A DNA stretch of 36,379 nucleotides from Fibrobacter sp. UBA7003 (GCA_002449765.1 DJXN01000016.1:28737-65115); one strand, 5' to 3'. Counted from the first letter of the stretch, positions 19,760-29,065 are shown. Translations and numbers: made by a program. The notes: generated by a model from the sequence alone, not told the origin.

Positions 19760-21040
19760 CACGCCACGCCCCCTGCTAAGCAGGCACACCAGCGCAAAGA
19801 AGAATCCCCAGACCCAGTACATGCTTTGCTTGTATCCCGTCGTGAAGTTCCAGAGGATAATCCACATCATAAACATGCACATGAACAGGACAGGCATGGG
19901 AGTCTTGGCCGTAGCCATGTAGCGGTAGTTCCACGAGAAAAAGATTCCGAAGAAGAACGGCAAAAAGAACAGCCCGACCAGGCCGAAATCCTTGTAGGCA
20001 TCCCACAGGTAGGGAATCGTGTTCAGGCTCTTGATCTTGACCACGCTCTCGTTGAAGGGTGTATCCCAGCCGAAACTCTGCTGCAGGCCGTCCCCTATCT
20101 GCAACAGGTGCGTCATGCCGTAGAAGGCGTCGATGCCGTAGGTCCACTCATGTTCCGCGGCATCGACCGGCTTGTTGAACGCATAGTCGAGATTCCAATA
20201 GTTGTTCGCCACGTACATGTACGGGAGCAACGCCACCGTCTTGACCATCCCGTTATTCATGAGGTCGTCCGTCGACGAGCCACCATATTGCCCCTTCAGG
20301 GACGCCACGGCCACAAAGAAGACCAGGACGAAGGCGACCGCGAGCATGATTAGCTTCCACGAAAACCGCCTGTGCAGATAGTTATACAGCAAGAAGATGA
20401 AGCCGATACAGAGCATGTTGATGCCGCGGCTCGGGAATGTCAAGAAACTAAGCACAATCGTGAAAGCCACCATTCCCCTGGACGCATAGCGGACCCACCG
20501 CACCGGGTTTATCGACTTGAACGAAGCAACACCGAAAAGCCCGACCACCATGGCGCCCGATGTAAAATAGTCCGCGTACTTGAGCGCCGGGCTATCCCCG
20601 GAAAGCCAGAACGAAGGGTTGCCCGTCAGGAGCACGAGGTTTCCCGCGACAGAGACAACGCCGGCCACGCCTATGAAGAAATAGGCAAAGGCAAGGAAGC
20701 TTAAACAGAAATGCGTGGGCCAGCTATACTTCCCCTGCAGCGACAGCGTCTCGGGCATGCGCGCGCCGCCTTTCGACACCCATGCCATCTCCGCAAGGAC
20801 GGCGCCCCCGATAAAGGCAGCCATGCCGCCACCCCACACGAGCCATGTCGTATACCTGAAATCGGTCATGGCCGGGACAAGCTTGAGGTAGGCAACCCCA
20901 AGCATCACCATCTGGACCAGAAAATAGAGAACCGCCGGGCGGAAGTAGTCGCTCCTGCGCGTGGAAAGCACAAGCAGGACAATAGCGGCCAGCGAGAACA
21001 TCACGCAGGATTCCGGACACACCGCCAAGTTGATATCCAT
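19679..21040 (-). CDS. O-antigen/oligosaccharide repeat-unit polymerase-like membrane protein
   Basis: A 453-residue protein with about 11 hydrophobic segments and a large soluble loop in the second half (around MYVANNYWNLDYAFNKPVDA to FKSLNTIPYLWDAYKD-like residues), the layout of Wzy polymerases and O-antigen ligases. Sequence in this family is poorly conserved, so the call depends on topology, the VLSFLTFPSRGINMLCIGF-type segment (a SRG motif common in these proteins) and the neighbours. It would join lipid-linked units in the periplasm. It lies 18 bases after the Wzz-like gene in the same operon. Its last 26 codons overlap the flippase gene in the opposite direction. AGGCGG precedes the ATG. 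Confidence 0.7.
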   Translation of the reverse strand: MDINLAVCPESCVMFSLAAIVLLVLSTRRSDYFRPAVLYFLVQMVMLGVAYLKLVPAMTDFRYTTWLVWGGGMAAFIGGAVLAEMAWVSKGGARMPETLSLQGKYSWPTHFCLSFLAFAYFFIGVAGVVSVAGNLVLLTGNPSFWLSGDSPALKYADYFTSGAMVVGLFGVASFKSINPVRWVRYASRGMVAFTIVLSFLTFPSRGINMLCIGFIFLLYNYLHRRFSWKLIMLAVAFVLVFFVAVASLKGQYGGSSTDDLMNNGMVKTVALLPYMYVANNYWNLDYAFNKPVDAAEHEWTYGIDAFYGMTHLLQIGDGLQQSFGWDTPFNESVVKIKSLNTIPYLWDAYKDFGLVGLFFLPFFFGIFFSWNYRYMATAKTPMPVLFMCMFMMWIILWNFTTGYKQSMYWVWGFFFALVCLLSRGRGVLPAKSSLADVVAQENDGDDDVAGQRE

Positions 21041-21058
21041 GATGGACCGCCTAGGATG

Positions 21059-22258
21059 CTACTTGCGCCAGAAGCAGATTCCATGCACGAAGTTGGCCCA
21101 TTCCGCGGAAGTGCCCGTGTTCTTCTCCTTCTCGGAACGCATGAACTCCAGGAAATTGCACAGGAGCGTCGCCAGCAAAAAGGACATGAACGCCGTGAAC
21201 ATGAGGATAATGCCGCGCCTCGGGAACACTTTCTTGTCGTTTTCCCAGGGCGGTTCGAGCACATGCAGGTTCGTAAGCATCTTGGCCTCCTCGAGCCGCA
21301 TCTGCTCGCTCTGCTGCCGCAACAGCTTATACATGGCTTCCTGCACACGGATTTCGTTTTCGCGGCGCATGTATTCGGCGCCAAGCTCGGAGGACTTCTG
21401 CAAGGCGACCATGCCCACCTTCTCGTGCTTGCCCTTCAGCGTCCCGTTCAGCGCCGCGTTAATTCCCTGGTAGCGCTTGGAAAGTTCCTCGTAACGCTTG
21501 CTCTTGCCACGGTCAGCCTTCTCGAAGGCCATCTCGATGGACACCTCCTCGCGCTTCGCCTGCAAGGCGCTCAGGTACTTGATCGTCGATTCCAGCTGCA
21601 CCTCGGGATCATAGAAGTTGTTCTCGACCTGGAACTTCACGAATTCCTTCATCAGCGAATCGAGCGCATGTTCGCAAGAATCCAGCCTGCTCTGGAAATA
21701 AATCCTGGACTGCCGCGCCTGGGACGTCTTGAACACGTTGAACGCGGAATCCGCCTTCGTGAGGATAAACGAGACCATCTTCGCCGCGAGCCTGTAATCC
21801 TCGTCCTCGACCGAAATCGCGAACATGTCTTCCTTGTTCATCTCGATCCCGAAATTCTTCCGGAACTTTTTCAACAGGTCCGCATGGAACTTGCCGTCGA
21901 ACTCGTAATGTTCCGCCAGGTTGAACTCGTCGATGACCTGGTTGTGCAGCTCCCACGAATTCAGGATAGTCCACACCGCGTTCGCGTCATCGTTGTTCGA
22001 AGACAGCCCCAGAATCGAGGAGACCCCGGACATGCCGCCGATCATGGAACTCAGTCCATCCAGCGAGCCCTGTGTCGACTTGGGCGGAGTCACGACCGCC
22101 TGCGCGACATACGTCGGCTTGATGACCCACATCACCAGGACAAAGGCCGTAAGCGTCGGCAAGAGCACAATAAAGGCGAACAGCTTGAAATGCTTCAAGT
22201 CGCCGTTCAGCAAACGAAGGCAAATCTCGACAAATCCTACCGAATCCTGTTTTTCCAT
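21059..22258 (-). CDS. Wzz/GumC-like polysaccharide chain-length or co-polymerase protein
   Basis: A 399-residue inner-membrane protein of the polysaccharide co-polymerase type. A first transmembrane segment lies near residues 27-46 (LFAFIVLLPTLTAFVLVMWV), followed by the typical YVAQAVVTPPKS, a long periplasmic region rich in coiled coil (about residues 180-320) and a Pro-containing segment LEPPWENDKKVFPRRG just before the second transmembrane segment (about 350-370). No C-terminal tyrosine kinase domain follows. It would regulate polymer length together with the polymerase and the Wza-like exporter. It starts 6 bases after the Wza-like gene. Confidence 0.85.
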   Translation of the reverse strand: MEKQDSVGFVEICLRLLNGDLKHFKLFAFIVLLPTLTAFVLVMWVIKPTYVAQAVVTPPKSTQGSLDGLSSMIGGMSGVSSILGLSSNNDDANAVWTILNSWELHNQVIDEFNLAEHYEFDGKFHADLLKKFRKNFGIEMNKEDMFAISVEDEDYRLAAKMVSFILTKADSAFNVFKTSQARQSRIYFQSRLDSCEHALDSLMKEFVKFQVENNFYDPEVQLESTIKYLSALQAKREEVSIEMAFEKADRGKSKRYEELSKRYQGINAALNGTLKGKHEKVGMVALQKSSELGAEYMRRENEIRVQEAMYKLLRQQSEQMRLEEAKMLTNLHVLEPPWENDKKVFPRRGIILMFTAFMSFLLATLLCNFLEFMRSEKEKNTGTSAEWANFVHGICFWRK

Positions 22259-22264
22259 ACGAAG

Positions 22265-23437
22265 CTACTTGTAATTGACGTAAATGATGAATGCGGACGA
22301 TACCACCGTGAGGAGCGAAGCGAGGAAAAGGGTAAAATCCTTGAAGGACTCGTAACGGCTCTTCGGCACCTCGATGTAGTCGCCGGGATTGATCGGATCC
22401 TCCGTGACGCTCAGGCTGAGCGCTTCCGGGGATTTCCCACGCCACACCTTGACCTGGTTCCAGGAACCCGAAATCGTATTCAGGCCCGCCGCAGCGATAT
22501 AGTCGATGGCATGCCAGGAAGGATTGTAGTCCACCTTCCCGATATGGTTGAGCGCGCCGCCGACATAGACGGCCATCTCTTCTGCAGAAAACTCCACTTC
22601 CGTATTCGGCGAGACAACCGTGCTCTTCATTTCTTCAAGCGGAATCCAGCGCGGCGTCTTGCCCTGTTCCTTCACGCAGGCGGCCTTGTACCCGAAATTG
22701 TGCAGGCGTTCCCCGCCGGCAAGTTCAAAGTACTCCTGCAGGGTGCGGCCCTCCTTGTAGGTGACGCTCGTCCTGAATCCCGGAAAAACCATGACGACGT
22801 TCTCGCCCATCGGAACGAACGGGACATAGATCTGGTCTCCCTGAATCAGCATCACGTCCTTTGCAAAGTCACCCTTCACCGAGACGTCGTTGTAGTTCAC
22901 GTGCAGGGTGTCGCCGTGGCGGATAATCATCACGTCCTCAAGATTCGCACGCGAAACGAAACCGCCCACCTGGCGGAGGAAATAGCTCAGGCGCGTCTGG
23001 GGCTCCAGGAGGTGCTGTCCGACATTCATCAGTGCACCCATCGCATTCACCTTGTATTTTTTCAGTGCGGCAAGCTGGACGAAGCATTCCTCGCGCTTGA
23101 AGCGCTTGGCTGCAAGATCCAGAATCAGTTCACGGGCCTCGGCAAAAGTCTTTCCGCCGACATTCACGGAACCGCATTCCTCTATGGCGACAGAACCGTC
23201 GGGATAAACCTGGACCGACAAGTAGGCATTTTCCAGCATCAGGTCCAAAAAATCACCGGGGCCAAGGATATAGCTGGAATCGACCGTAGCTTCCGCATAG
23301 GCCGGGGTCAACGCGACGGAACTGCGCGAAGACGGCCCGTGGTTCCCACCAATCGCCGAGCCGGAAAAAAGATCCATCTCACCTGCAGAAAACGCAAGCG
23401 AGATTGTCAGAAGTATAAGAGCAATAAGACGTTGCAT
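22265..23437 (-). CDS. Wza-like polysaccharide export protein with SLBB domains
   Basis: A 390-residue exported protein. ATG at 23437 gives a normal signal peptide (MQRLIALILLTISLAFSAGE); a start 66 bases upstream would only add a second hydrophobic stretch. The export domain begins YILGPGDFLDLML with VYPDGSVAIEECGSVNVGGKTFAEA, and two SLBB-like regions follow (VNAMGALMNVGQ and VYVGGALNHIGKVDY). A C-terminal hydrophobic helix (FTLFLASLLTVVSSAFIIYV) near residue 370 could cross a membrane, unlike the amphipathic helix of Wza. There is no lipobox cysteine. It is the first gene of the export operon. Confidence 0.85.
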   Translation of the reverse strand: MQRLIALILLTISLAFSAGEMDLFSGSAIGGNHGPSSRSSVALTPAYAEATVDSSYILGPGDFLDLMLENAYLSVQVYPDGSVAIEECGSVNVGGKTFAEARELILDLAAKRFKREECFVQLAALKKYKVNAMGALMNVGQHLLEPQTRLSYFLRQVGGFVSRANLEDVMIIRHGDTLHVNYNDVSVKGDFAKDVMLIQGDQIYVPFVPMGENVVMVFPGFRTSVTYKEGRTLQEYFELAGGERLHNFGYKAACVKEQGKTPRWIPLEEMKSTVVSPNTEVEFSAEEMAVYVGGALNHIGKVDYNPSWHAIDYIAAAGLNTISGSWNQVKVWRGKSPEALSLSVTEDPINPGDYIEVPKSRYESFKDFTLFLASLLTVVSSAFIIYVNYK

Positions 23438-23451
23438 GTTTCCATAAGATA

Positions 23452-23459
23452 CAAAAATA
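23452..23459 (-). promoter_or_regulatory. Candidate -7 element for the wza-wzz-wzy-like operon
   Basis: TATTTTTG on the minus strand, 14 bases before the ATG at 23437. A TTTG lies 23 bases upstream, at the outer limit of the spacing seen elsewhere. The region is T-rich, so chance matches are easy. Confidence 0.4.
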
Positions 23460-23483
23460 GACACCACCAAAAAAGGAAAAATC

Positions 23484-23521
23484 AAAAAAAACGGGGCCGA
23501 CAAACGTCGGGCCCCGTTTTT
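23484..23521 (-). terminator. Terminator of the ribosomal protein cluster
   Basis: AAAAACGGGGCCGAC pairs with GTCGGGCCCCGTTTTT around the loop AAAC, with one bulged base. T tracts follow in both directions, so it could work bidirectionally. It begins about 14 bases after the rplQ stop and separates the ribosomal cluster from the polysaccharide operon. Confidence 0.9.
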
Positions 23522-23534
23522 CTCACAGCAAAGA

Positions 23535-24005
23535 CTAGTTGGCAGACTTGCTCTCGCCTTCGACCATGCTCACGGCATCGGACTTGGCAGGTTCGGCAGC
23601 CTTCTTGGCCTTGGCAACGATCTCGTCTTCGACGAGGCCGATGAGGGCCATTTCGGCAGCGTCACCAGCGCGGTTCGGGCCGAGCTTGATGATGCGAGTG
23701 TAGCCACCGTTGCGGCCAGCGTAGCGCGGTCCGATGGTAGCGAACAGGTCCTGGAGAACCTTCGGGCTCGTGACGAAGCGTGCAGCTTCGCGACGTGCAG
23801 AAAGGTCACCCTTCTTTGCGTAGGTAATCATGCGGTCCACGTTGGAGCGGACAATCTTCGCCTTGTGAAGCGTCGTGCGCACGTAGCGGGCGGACTGCTC
23901 CGCTTCCATACCCTTCTCGATGATGGAGGTGGTAAGGGCGCGGAGGATGGCACGCTTGTGTTGGGCGTTAACACCCAGTTTCTTGTTTTTTACACCGTGT
24001 CTCAT
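23535..24005 (-). CDS. rplQ: 50S ribosomal protein L17
   Basis: A 156-residue L17 with the family start MRHGVKNKKLGVN and the TTLHKAKIVRSNVDRMITYAK region. The conserved core ends near residue 125; about 25 extra Ala/Lys/Ser-rich residues form a tail that many shorter orthologues lack. L17 sits near the peptide exit side of the large subunit. It is the last gene of the cluster, 2 bases after rpoA, and is followed by the terminator. Confidence 0.97.
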   Translation of the reverse strand: MRHGVKNKKLGVNAQHKRAILRALTTSIIEKGMEAEQSARYVRTTLHKAKIVRSNVDRMITYAKKGDLSARREAARFVTSPKVLQDLFATIGPRYAGRNGGYTRIIKLGPNRAGDAAEMALIGLVEDEIVAKAKKAAEPAKSDAVSMVEGESKSAN

Positions 24006-24007
24006 TG

Positions 24008-24982
24008 TTAATCCTTCAAGTAGTCATCGACGTCCATGCCAAAGGAAAGGCCCATGGAGGTCAACACCTCGTTAAGTTCCACCAAGGACTTCCGACCGAA
24101 GTTCTTGTATTTGAGCATATCGTTTTCCTTGTTGCGCACAAGTTCGCCAACGGTATGGATATTCGCCATACGGAGGCAGTTGCTGGAACGAACAGAGAGT
24201 TCGAGTTCGTCCACGCGAGTGCGCAGGAGGGTGGCAATACGCTGACGTTCTTCGTCCATCTCCAGCTCTTCGGGGCTCTCGAGGTCGCCTTCGAAGTTGA
24301 TGAAGATTTCCAGGTGATCGACGAGGAGCTTCGCAGCGTAGGCGAGAGCGTCTTCGGGATCGATGGAACCGTCAGTCGTGATTTCCAGCTCCAGACGGTT
24401 GTAGTCCGTCTTCTGGCCAACGCGGGTATCGCTGATGTGCATAGCCACCTGCTGCACCGGGTTGAAGTTCGCGTCCGTGGCGATAACGCCGATCGGAGCG
24501 TCCTTGTCCTTCAATTCGTCGGCACGGACGAATCCGCGGCCACAGGAGACCTTCACGTCCATGGAAAGCGATGCGTTCCCGTTCAGGGTCGCGATATGGA
24601 CGTCCGGGGTCAGGATGACCACGTTCGGATTGTCCATGAAATCCTTGGCCGTGACTTCGCCATCACCGGACATATCCAGGTGCAAAGTTTCGTCATGGTC
24701 GGAAAGGAGCTTCACGCGGATGCTCTTCAGGTTCAGGATGATGTCGGTGACATCTTCCTTCACACCCGGGACCGTAGACATTTCCTTTTCAACGCCTTCG
24801 ATTTTCACGGAGACGATAGCCGCACCCTGCAGGGAGGAAAGGAGCACACGGCGGAGCGCATTGCCAAGCGTGATGCCCCAGCCTCTTTCCAAGGCCTCGA
24901 CAACGAACTTAGCTTTACGACCGTCTTCGCTAGTTTCCACTTTCTGGAAGCTACGCGGCATCTGAAGTGATTTCCACATCAT
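24008..24982 (-). CDS. rpoA: RNA polymerase alpha subunit
   Basis: A 324-residue subunit that nucleates RNA polymerase assembly and contacts promoters and activators. The N-terminal domain holds LERGWGITLGNALRRVLLSS (in the dimerisation region) and VSVKIEGV. The C-terminal domain (about residues 245-320) has LELSVRSSNCLRMANI and KNFGRKSLVELNEVL, including the Arg and Cys of the DNA-binding surface. Two ATG codons stand in tandem (24982 and 24979); AGAGG is 8 bases before the first. It lies 18 bases after rpsK, with no rpsD between. Confidence 0.97.
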   Translation of the reverse strand: MMWKSLQMPRSFQKVETSEDGRKAKFVVEALERGWGITLGNALRRVLLSSLQGAAIVSVKIEGVEKEMSTVPGVKEDVTDIILNLKSIRVKLLSDHDETLHLDMSGDGEVTAKDFMDNPNVVILTPDVHIATLNGNASLSMDVKVSCGRGFVRADELKDKDAPIGVIATDANFNPVQQVAMHISDTRVGQKTDYNRLELEITTDGSIDPEDALAYAAKLLVDHLEIFINFEGDLESPEELEMDEERQRIATLLRTRVDELELSVRSSNCLRMANIHTVGELVRNKENDMLKYKNFGRKSLVELNEVLTSMGLSFGMDVDDYLKD

Positions 24983-25000
24983 TGGCGATACCTCTTTGGA

Positions 25001-25444
25001 TTAGACTCTTCTCTTCTTTTTAGGACGGCAACCGTTGTGCGGAATGCCCGTCACGTCTCGAATGGAGAGAACTTCGAGGCCCGCATTCTTGAGAGCGCGG
25101 ACGGCGGACTCACGGCCACCACCGGCACCCTTCACGCGGACGTCCACCTTGCGCATGCCGAGGTCGAAAGCCTTGTGGGCGGCAGTTTCGGCAGCGAGCT
25201 GAGCGGCGAACGGAGTGCTCTTGCGGGAACCCTTGAAACCGGAGTTACCGGGGGAGCCCCAAGCCACGACGTTACCGCGGGCATCGGTGATAGAGACGAT
25301 TGTGTTGTTGAAGGTAGCGTTGACGCAGGCGATACCCTGGATGTCGATACGCTTCTTGCCCTTCTTGACCTTAACTTCTTCAGTAGCGGCTGCGGCCGGA
25401 GCTTCGGCAGCGGCAGCGGTTTCCTTGATTTCTTCTTCAGCCAC
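25001..25444 (-). CDS. rpsK: 30S ribosomal protein S11, with N-terminal Ala/Glu extension
   Basis: A 147-residue S11. The core ([21 protein letters not shown] through [16 protein letters not shown] residues [17 protein letters not shown] and [10 protein letters not shown]) is standard and lines the mRNA exit platform. The first 30 or so residues are an Ala/Glu/Lys-rich low-complexity extension ([20 protein letters not shown]) that ordinary S11 of about 129 residues lacks. The ATG at 25444 is followed by a clean frame; no better internal start exists before the core. Gap to rpsM is 11 bases. Confidence 0.96.
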   Translation of the reverse strand: MAEEEIKETAAAAEAPAAAATEEVKVKKGKKRIDIQGIACVNATFNNTIVSITDARGNVVAWGSPGNSGFKGSRKSTPFAAQLAAETAAHKAFDLGMRKVDVRVKGAGGGRESAVRALKNAGLEVLSIRDVTGIPHNGCRPKKKRRV

Positions 25445-25455
25445 GACGAATCTCC

Positions 25456-25824
25456 TTACTTCTTCTTGTTAGCCACAGTCTTCTTGGGGCCCTTGCGGGT
25501 ACGGGCGTTGGTACGGGAACGCTGACCGCGGACCGGCAGGCCCTTGCGGTGGCGGATACCACGGTAGCAACCGATATCCAAGAGACGCTTGATGTTCAGG
25601 GTAACTTCCGCGCGGAGCTGACCTTCCACGGAATATTCGTCTTCGAGGAGATGACGAATCTTACCTTGTTCTTCTTCGGTGAGGTCATCGCACTTCTTGT
25701 TCTTGTCGATGCCCAGCTGAGCACAGACCTTGTTTGCGGTGAACAGACCGACACCATAGATTGCCGTGAGACCGTACTCGACAGTCTTGTTCTTCGGCAA
25801 ATCGACACCAGCTATACGTGCCAT
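25456..25824 (-). CDS. rpsM: 30S ribosomal protein S13
   Basis: A 122-residue S13 with the family start [13 protein letters not shown], the helix-hairpin-helix [13 protein letters not shown] segment, [24 protein letters not shown] (read in two parts) and a basic tail [12 protein letters not shown]. It contacts the P-site tRNA and L5. It follows rpmJ by 9 bases. Confidence 0.97.
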   Translation of the reverse strand: MARIAGVDLPKNKTVEYGLTAIYGVGLFTANKVCAQLGIDKNKKCDDLTEEEQGKIRHLLEDEYSVEGQLRAEVTLNIKRLLDIGCYRGIRHRKGLPVRGQRSRTNARTRKGPKKTVANKKK

Positions 25825-25833
25825 ACGATCTCC

Positions 25834-25950
25834 TTATCCCTGCTTCTGCTTGTGACGGGGGTTCTTCGAACAGATGATACGCAATACACCCTTGCGACGG
25901 ATGATCTTGCAGTTTTCACACCTGGGTTTGATGGAGGCTTTGAGTTTCAT
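25834..25950 (-). CDS. rpmJ: 50S ribosomal protein L36 (zinc-binding form)
   Basis: A 38-residue protein read from ATG 25950 to TAA 25834: [20 protein letters not shown] and then [18 protein letters not shown]. Cys11, Cys14, Cys27 and His33 form the zinc ribbon of the C+ form. It stands between infA and rpsM, its usual position. Confidence 0.96.
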   Translation of the reverse strand: MKLKASIKPRCENCKIIRRKGVLRIICSKNPRHKQKQG

Positions 25951-25975
25951 AGGTTAGACCTTCTTTTGATACCTA

Positions 25976-26194
25976 TTACTTGTAACGGTAAGTGATTCTC
26001 CCACGATTGAGGTCGTAGGGAGAAATTTCTACCAACACTTTGTCGTCCGGCAAAATTCGGATGAAATGCCGACGCATCTTTCCTGAAACGTGAGCGAGAA
26101 TCTCGTGGTCATTTCCAAGTTTCACACGGAAGAACGCGTTGGGAAGAGCTTCCAACACAACACCTTCTACCTGTATTCCTTCTTCTTTAGCCAC
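25976..26194 (-). CDS. infA: Translation initiation factor IF-1
   Basis: A 72-residue OB-fold protein ([20 protein letters not shown], then [26 protein letters not shown] in two parts, and RGRITYRYK) that binds the A site during initiation. The start codon is GTG and overlaps the secY stop by one base (TAGTG), so translation is probably coupled to SecY. No map or adk gene lies between secY and infA, unlike many bacteria. Confidence 0.96.
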   Translation of the reverse strand: MAKEEGIQVEGVVLEALPNAFFRVKLGNDHEILAHVSGKMRRHFIRILPDDKVLVEISPYDLNRGRITYRYK

Positions 26195-27558
26195 TAGGAC
26201 GCCATCCTGCCGCGAATGCGGCCATGTTTCAAGAAACCTTCATAATTCTTGGTATGCAGTTGGGCTTCGAGTTGACGAAGCGTGTCCAACGCCACACCGA
26301 CCACGATGAGTACCGAGGTGCCCCCAATATAGAAACTCATATTGAGCGCGTCTTTCAGGTGAAGCGGTCCGACGCTGATTAGAGCGAGGAACAGCGAGCC
26401 CGGAAGAGAAATTCGGGTCAACACATGGTCAATGTACTCTGCCGTCTGCTTACCGGGACGCACACCAGGGATAAACCCACCAGACCTCTTCAGGTTTTCG
26501 GCAATGTCGTTAGGGTTGTACTGGATTGCCGTGTAGAAGTAGGTGAAGAATATGATGAGGAGAGCGTCAATCACACTGTAAGAAATGTGACCCGGGATGA
26601 ACATGGCAGCAAAGGACTGCATCGCGGAGACGTTCGGGAACCACGACGCGATCATGGCCGGAATGAACATGATGCACGAAGCGAAGATAACGGGGATCAC
26701 GCCAGCGGTGTTCACCTTGAAGGGCAAATAGCTGGACTGACCGCCCATGACCTTGTTTCCGACAGTCCTGCGAGGACTTTGGAGTGGAATGCGACGGTTC
26801 GCCTGCTCGACGAAAACGATAAAGCCGATAATCACGACCACGATCGCCAGGATGAAAATCTCGATGGCGAGCGGCTGGATCTCTTCTCTAAACATTTCCA
26901 GTTCGGCAAAGAAAGCCCGCGGAAGGCCTCCGACGATACCGGCGAAAATGATAAGCGAAATACCGTTGCCCACACCGTGCGAAGTAATCTGTTCGCCCAG
27001 GTACATCACGAGCACCGTACCTGCGGTGAAGGTCAGGGTAGCAAGTAAACGGAAGCCGATGTTCCCCGCACCGGTAGCGAAGTCGTCCGCGAGGACGGAA
27101 ATGCCTGTACCGGCAGCGGCGGAACCCACTTTAAGGGAGGAAAGCCATACGGAAATGCCCCATCCCTGCAAAGCGGCAAGAACCACCGTAAAGTAACGGG
27201 TGTACTGGTTCAGCTTGGCGCGCCCTTCCTGGCCTTCCTTCTGTAGCATCTGGATGGCCGGGATAACAGAGCCCATCAACTGGATGATGATGGATGCGCT
27301 GATGTAGGGCATGATACCCAGGGCGAAAATCGTCGCTTTCGCAAACGCACCGCCCGTGAAGGAGTCGTACATGCCGAACAAGTTGTTCGAGTTCTTGAAG
27401 TACTCCGCGAGGACCGCGGCGTTTACTCCGGGGATAGTGATGTGCGCACCGATGCGGTAGACGATGAGGATGCCGAGCGTGAAGAGCAACTTCTTGCGCA
27501 GGTCCTCAATCTTGAACGCATTGATGAACGCATCTATGGCTTTCTTGAGAGCTTCCAT
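26194..27558 (-). CDS. secY: Protein translocase subunit SecY
   Basis: A 454-residue channel protein with ten membrane segments. Visible marks are [13 protein letters not shown] at the end of segment 1, the plug region after it ([19 protein letters not shown] in two parts), [18 protein letters not shown] segment ([15 protein letters not shown]), [17 protein letters not shown] and the cytoplasmic loop [18 protein letters not shown] [18 protein letters not shown]. It exports signal-peptide proteins, including the large surface proteins at the left of the window. ATG overlaps the rplO stop (TAATG). Confidence 0.97.
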   Translation of the reverse strand: MEALKKAIDAFINAFKIEDLRKKLLFTLGILIVYRIGAHITIPGVNAAVLAEYFKNSNNLFGMYDSFTGGAFAKATIFALGIMPYISASIIIQLMGSVIPAIQMLQKEGQEGRAKLNQYTRYFTVVLAALQGWGISVWLSSLKVGSAAAGTGISVLADDFATGAGNIGFRLLATLTFTAGTVLVMYLGEQITSHGVGNGISLIIFAGIVGGLPRAFFAELEMFREEIQPLAIEIFILAIVVVIIGFIVFVEQANRRIPLQSPRRTVGNKVMGGQSSYLPFKVNTAGVIPVIFASCIMFIPAMIASWFPNVSAMQSFAAMFIPGHISYSVIDALLIIFFTYFYTAIQYNPNDIAENLKRSGGFIPGVRPGKQTAEYIDHVLTRISLPGSLFLALISVGPLHLKDALNMSFYIGGTSVLIVVGVALDTLRQLEAQLHTKNYEGFLKHGRIRGRMAS

Positions 27559-27995
27559 TAGACGATCTCGACTTTGCCGCCAGCAGCTTCGATGAGGGCC
27601 TTGGCCTTCTCGCTGATGGCGTTAACCTTTACGTTGATAGCCTTGTCGATAGCACCGAACGCGAGAACCTTGACCGGCTTCTCGATGTTGCGGATGAATC
27701 CGAGGTCGAAGAGGACCTTGGCGTCGAATTCGGTAGCGGAGACCGCTGCGAGACGCTTCAGGTTCACGATCTGGAATTCGATACCGGCGTGCTTGAAGCC
27801 ACGCTTCGGGATGCGACGGTGGATCGGCATCTGGCCGCCTTCGAAAGCGACACGGCCGGCCTTGGCACTCTTACGAGCGCCGGCACCCTTCTGGCCACGA
27901 CCAGCGGTGGTGCCCCAACCGGAACCCGGGCCACGGCCAATGCGCTTGCGCTTGACGACCTTGGCTTTGCCAGGATTGAGAGTATTGAGTTCCAT
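27558..27995 (-). CDS. rplO: 50S ribosomal protein L15
   Basis: A 145-residue L15 with the Gly/Arg-rich start KRKRIGRGPGSGWGTTAGRG and KGAGARKSAKAGRVAFEGGQ, PIHRRIPKRGF and the C-terminal KAKALIEAAGGKVEIV. It is an early assembly protein of the large subunit. It follows rpmD by 2 bases and overlaps secY by one base. Confidence 0.97.
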   Translation of the reverse strand: MELNTLNPGKAKVVKRKRIGRGPGSGWGTTAGRGQKGAGARKSAKAGRVAFEGGQMPIHRRIPKRGFKHAGIEFQIVNLKRLAAVSATEFDAKVLFDLGFIRNIEKPVKVLAFGAIDKAINVKVNAISEKAKALIEAAGGKVEIV

Positions 27996-27997
27996 TA

Positions 27998-28177
27998 TTA
28001 GATCTCCTCGACCTTCACCATGTCACGCACGGCATTGATCATGCCCTGGATGCTGGGGGTCAAAACGTGTTCAACAGATTGTCCGATCTTGCGGAGACCG
28101 AGGGCCTTCACGTTGGCGCGATGCACCGGAAGGCGACGGACGGTACCCTTGATCAAAGTAATACGAACTTTCTTCAT
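27998..28177 (-). CDS. rpmD: 50S ribosomal protein L30
   Basis: A 59-residue protein read from ATG 28177 to TAA 27998: MKKVRITLIKGTVRRLPVHR, then NVKALGLRKIGQSVEH and a C-terminal MINAVRDMVKVEEI. The GLRKIGQSV segment is the family signature. It lies between rpsE (13 bases) and rplO (2 bases), the usual place. Confidence 0.96.
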   Translation of the reverse strand: MKKVRITLIKGTVRRLPVHRANVKALGLRKIGQSVEHVLTPSIQGMINAVRDMVKVEEI

Positions 28178-28190
28178 GGTGTATTACTCC

Positions 28191-28685
28191 TTAGGCTTCA
28201 AAACCGCGCAGCTTGGCGCAGTCCTGCTTGTTCATCTGGGACATCAGGCCTTCGAGGCAAGCGCTGACAACAGTGCTCGGGTTGGAAGAACCGTGAATCT
28301 TGGTGAGGATGTTGCGCACACCGGCGAGTTCGAGAACGGCACGGGCAGCAGCACCGGCGATAACGCCAGTACCCGGAGCAGCCGGCATCAGGAGGATGCG
28401 GGTGGAGCCGTTCTTGACTTCGATGTCGTGCGGGATGGTGCCGTCGAGCAGCTGGACTTCGACAATGTTCCTGTGGGCAGCTTCAGTGCCCTTGCGGATG
28501 GCTTCGGAAACTTCCTTGGCCTTGCCGAGACCCACGCCCACCTTGCCGTTCTTGTTGCCAACGACAACGAGAGCGGAGAAAGACATACGGCGACCGCCCT
28601 TGACGGTCTTAGCGCAACGGTTGATGTGTACAACCTTGTCTTCAAATTCAGAAACTTGAGCTTCGCGTTCCAAAGTGTACCTCAC
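28191..28685 (-). CDS. rpsE: 30S ribosomal protein S5
   Basis: A 164-residue S5 with the double-stranded RNA-binding-type start ([20 protein letters not shown]), [20 protein letters not shown] and the C-terminal [19 protein letters not shown]. It acts in decoding accuracy. The start is GTG at 28685 and shares one base with the rplR stop (TAGTG). Confidence 0.97.
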   Translation of the reverse strand: MRYTLEREAQVSEFEDKVVHINRCAKTVKGGRRMSFSALVVVGNKNGKVGVGLGKAKEVSEAIRKGTEAAHRNIVEVQLLDGTIPHDIEVKNGSTRILLMPAAPGTGVIAGAAARAVLELAGVRNILTKIHGSSNPSTVVSACLEGLMSQMNKQDCAKLRGFEA

Positions 28686-29056
28686 TAGAATTTGAGTCCG
28701 CCTTCACGAGCTCCCTCAGCGAGAGCCTGAACGCGACCGTGATAGATGTAACCGCCGCGGTCGAAGACCACGGATTCAATGCCCTTGGACTTAGCGACTT
28801 CAGCGACCTGGAGACCGAGCTGCTTAGCCTGCTCCGACTTCGTCATGCTGCCGAACTTGCTCTGGAATTCCTTCGCAGTCGTTGCAACCTGCACGAGAGA
28901 CTTGTTGTTCGCGTCATCGATAATCTGGGCGACCATGTGAGACAAGGAACGGCGAACGGCCAAACGAGGGCACTCTGCAGTTCCGACAACAGACTTGCGC
29001 ACACGTTCGTGGCGTGCGATTCTGGACTGGATTCTTTTTTTAGCGATTGCAGTCAT
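28685..29056 (-). CDS. rplR: 50S ribosomal protein L18
   Basis: A 123-residue L18 with RIARHERVRKSVVGT, RLAVRRSLSHMVAQIIDD and the C-terminal VVFDRGGYIYHGRVQALAEG plus AREGGLKF. It binds 5S rRNA together with L5. It is 9 bases after rplF and overlaps rpsE. Confidence 0.97.
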   Translation of the reverse strand: MTAIAKKRIQSRIARHERVRKSVVGTAECPRLAVRRSLSHMVAQIIDDANNKSLVQVATTAKEFQSKFGSMTKSEQAKQLGLQVAEVAKSKGIESVVFDRGGYIYHGRVQALAEGAREGGLKF

Positions 29057-29065
29057 AGTTTACCC

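Noticed and set aside
20711..23644. Plus-strand open frame of 977 codons across the polysaccharide operon
   Set aside because: It is antisense to three well-supported genes, is His/Arg-rich without domains and follows from their codon use.
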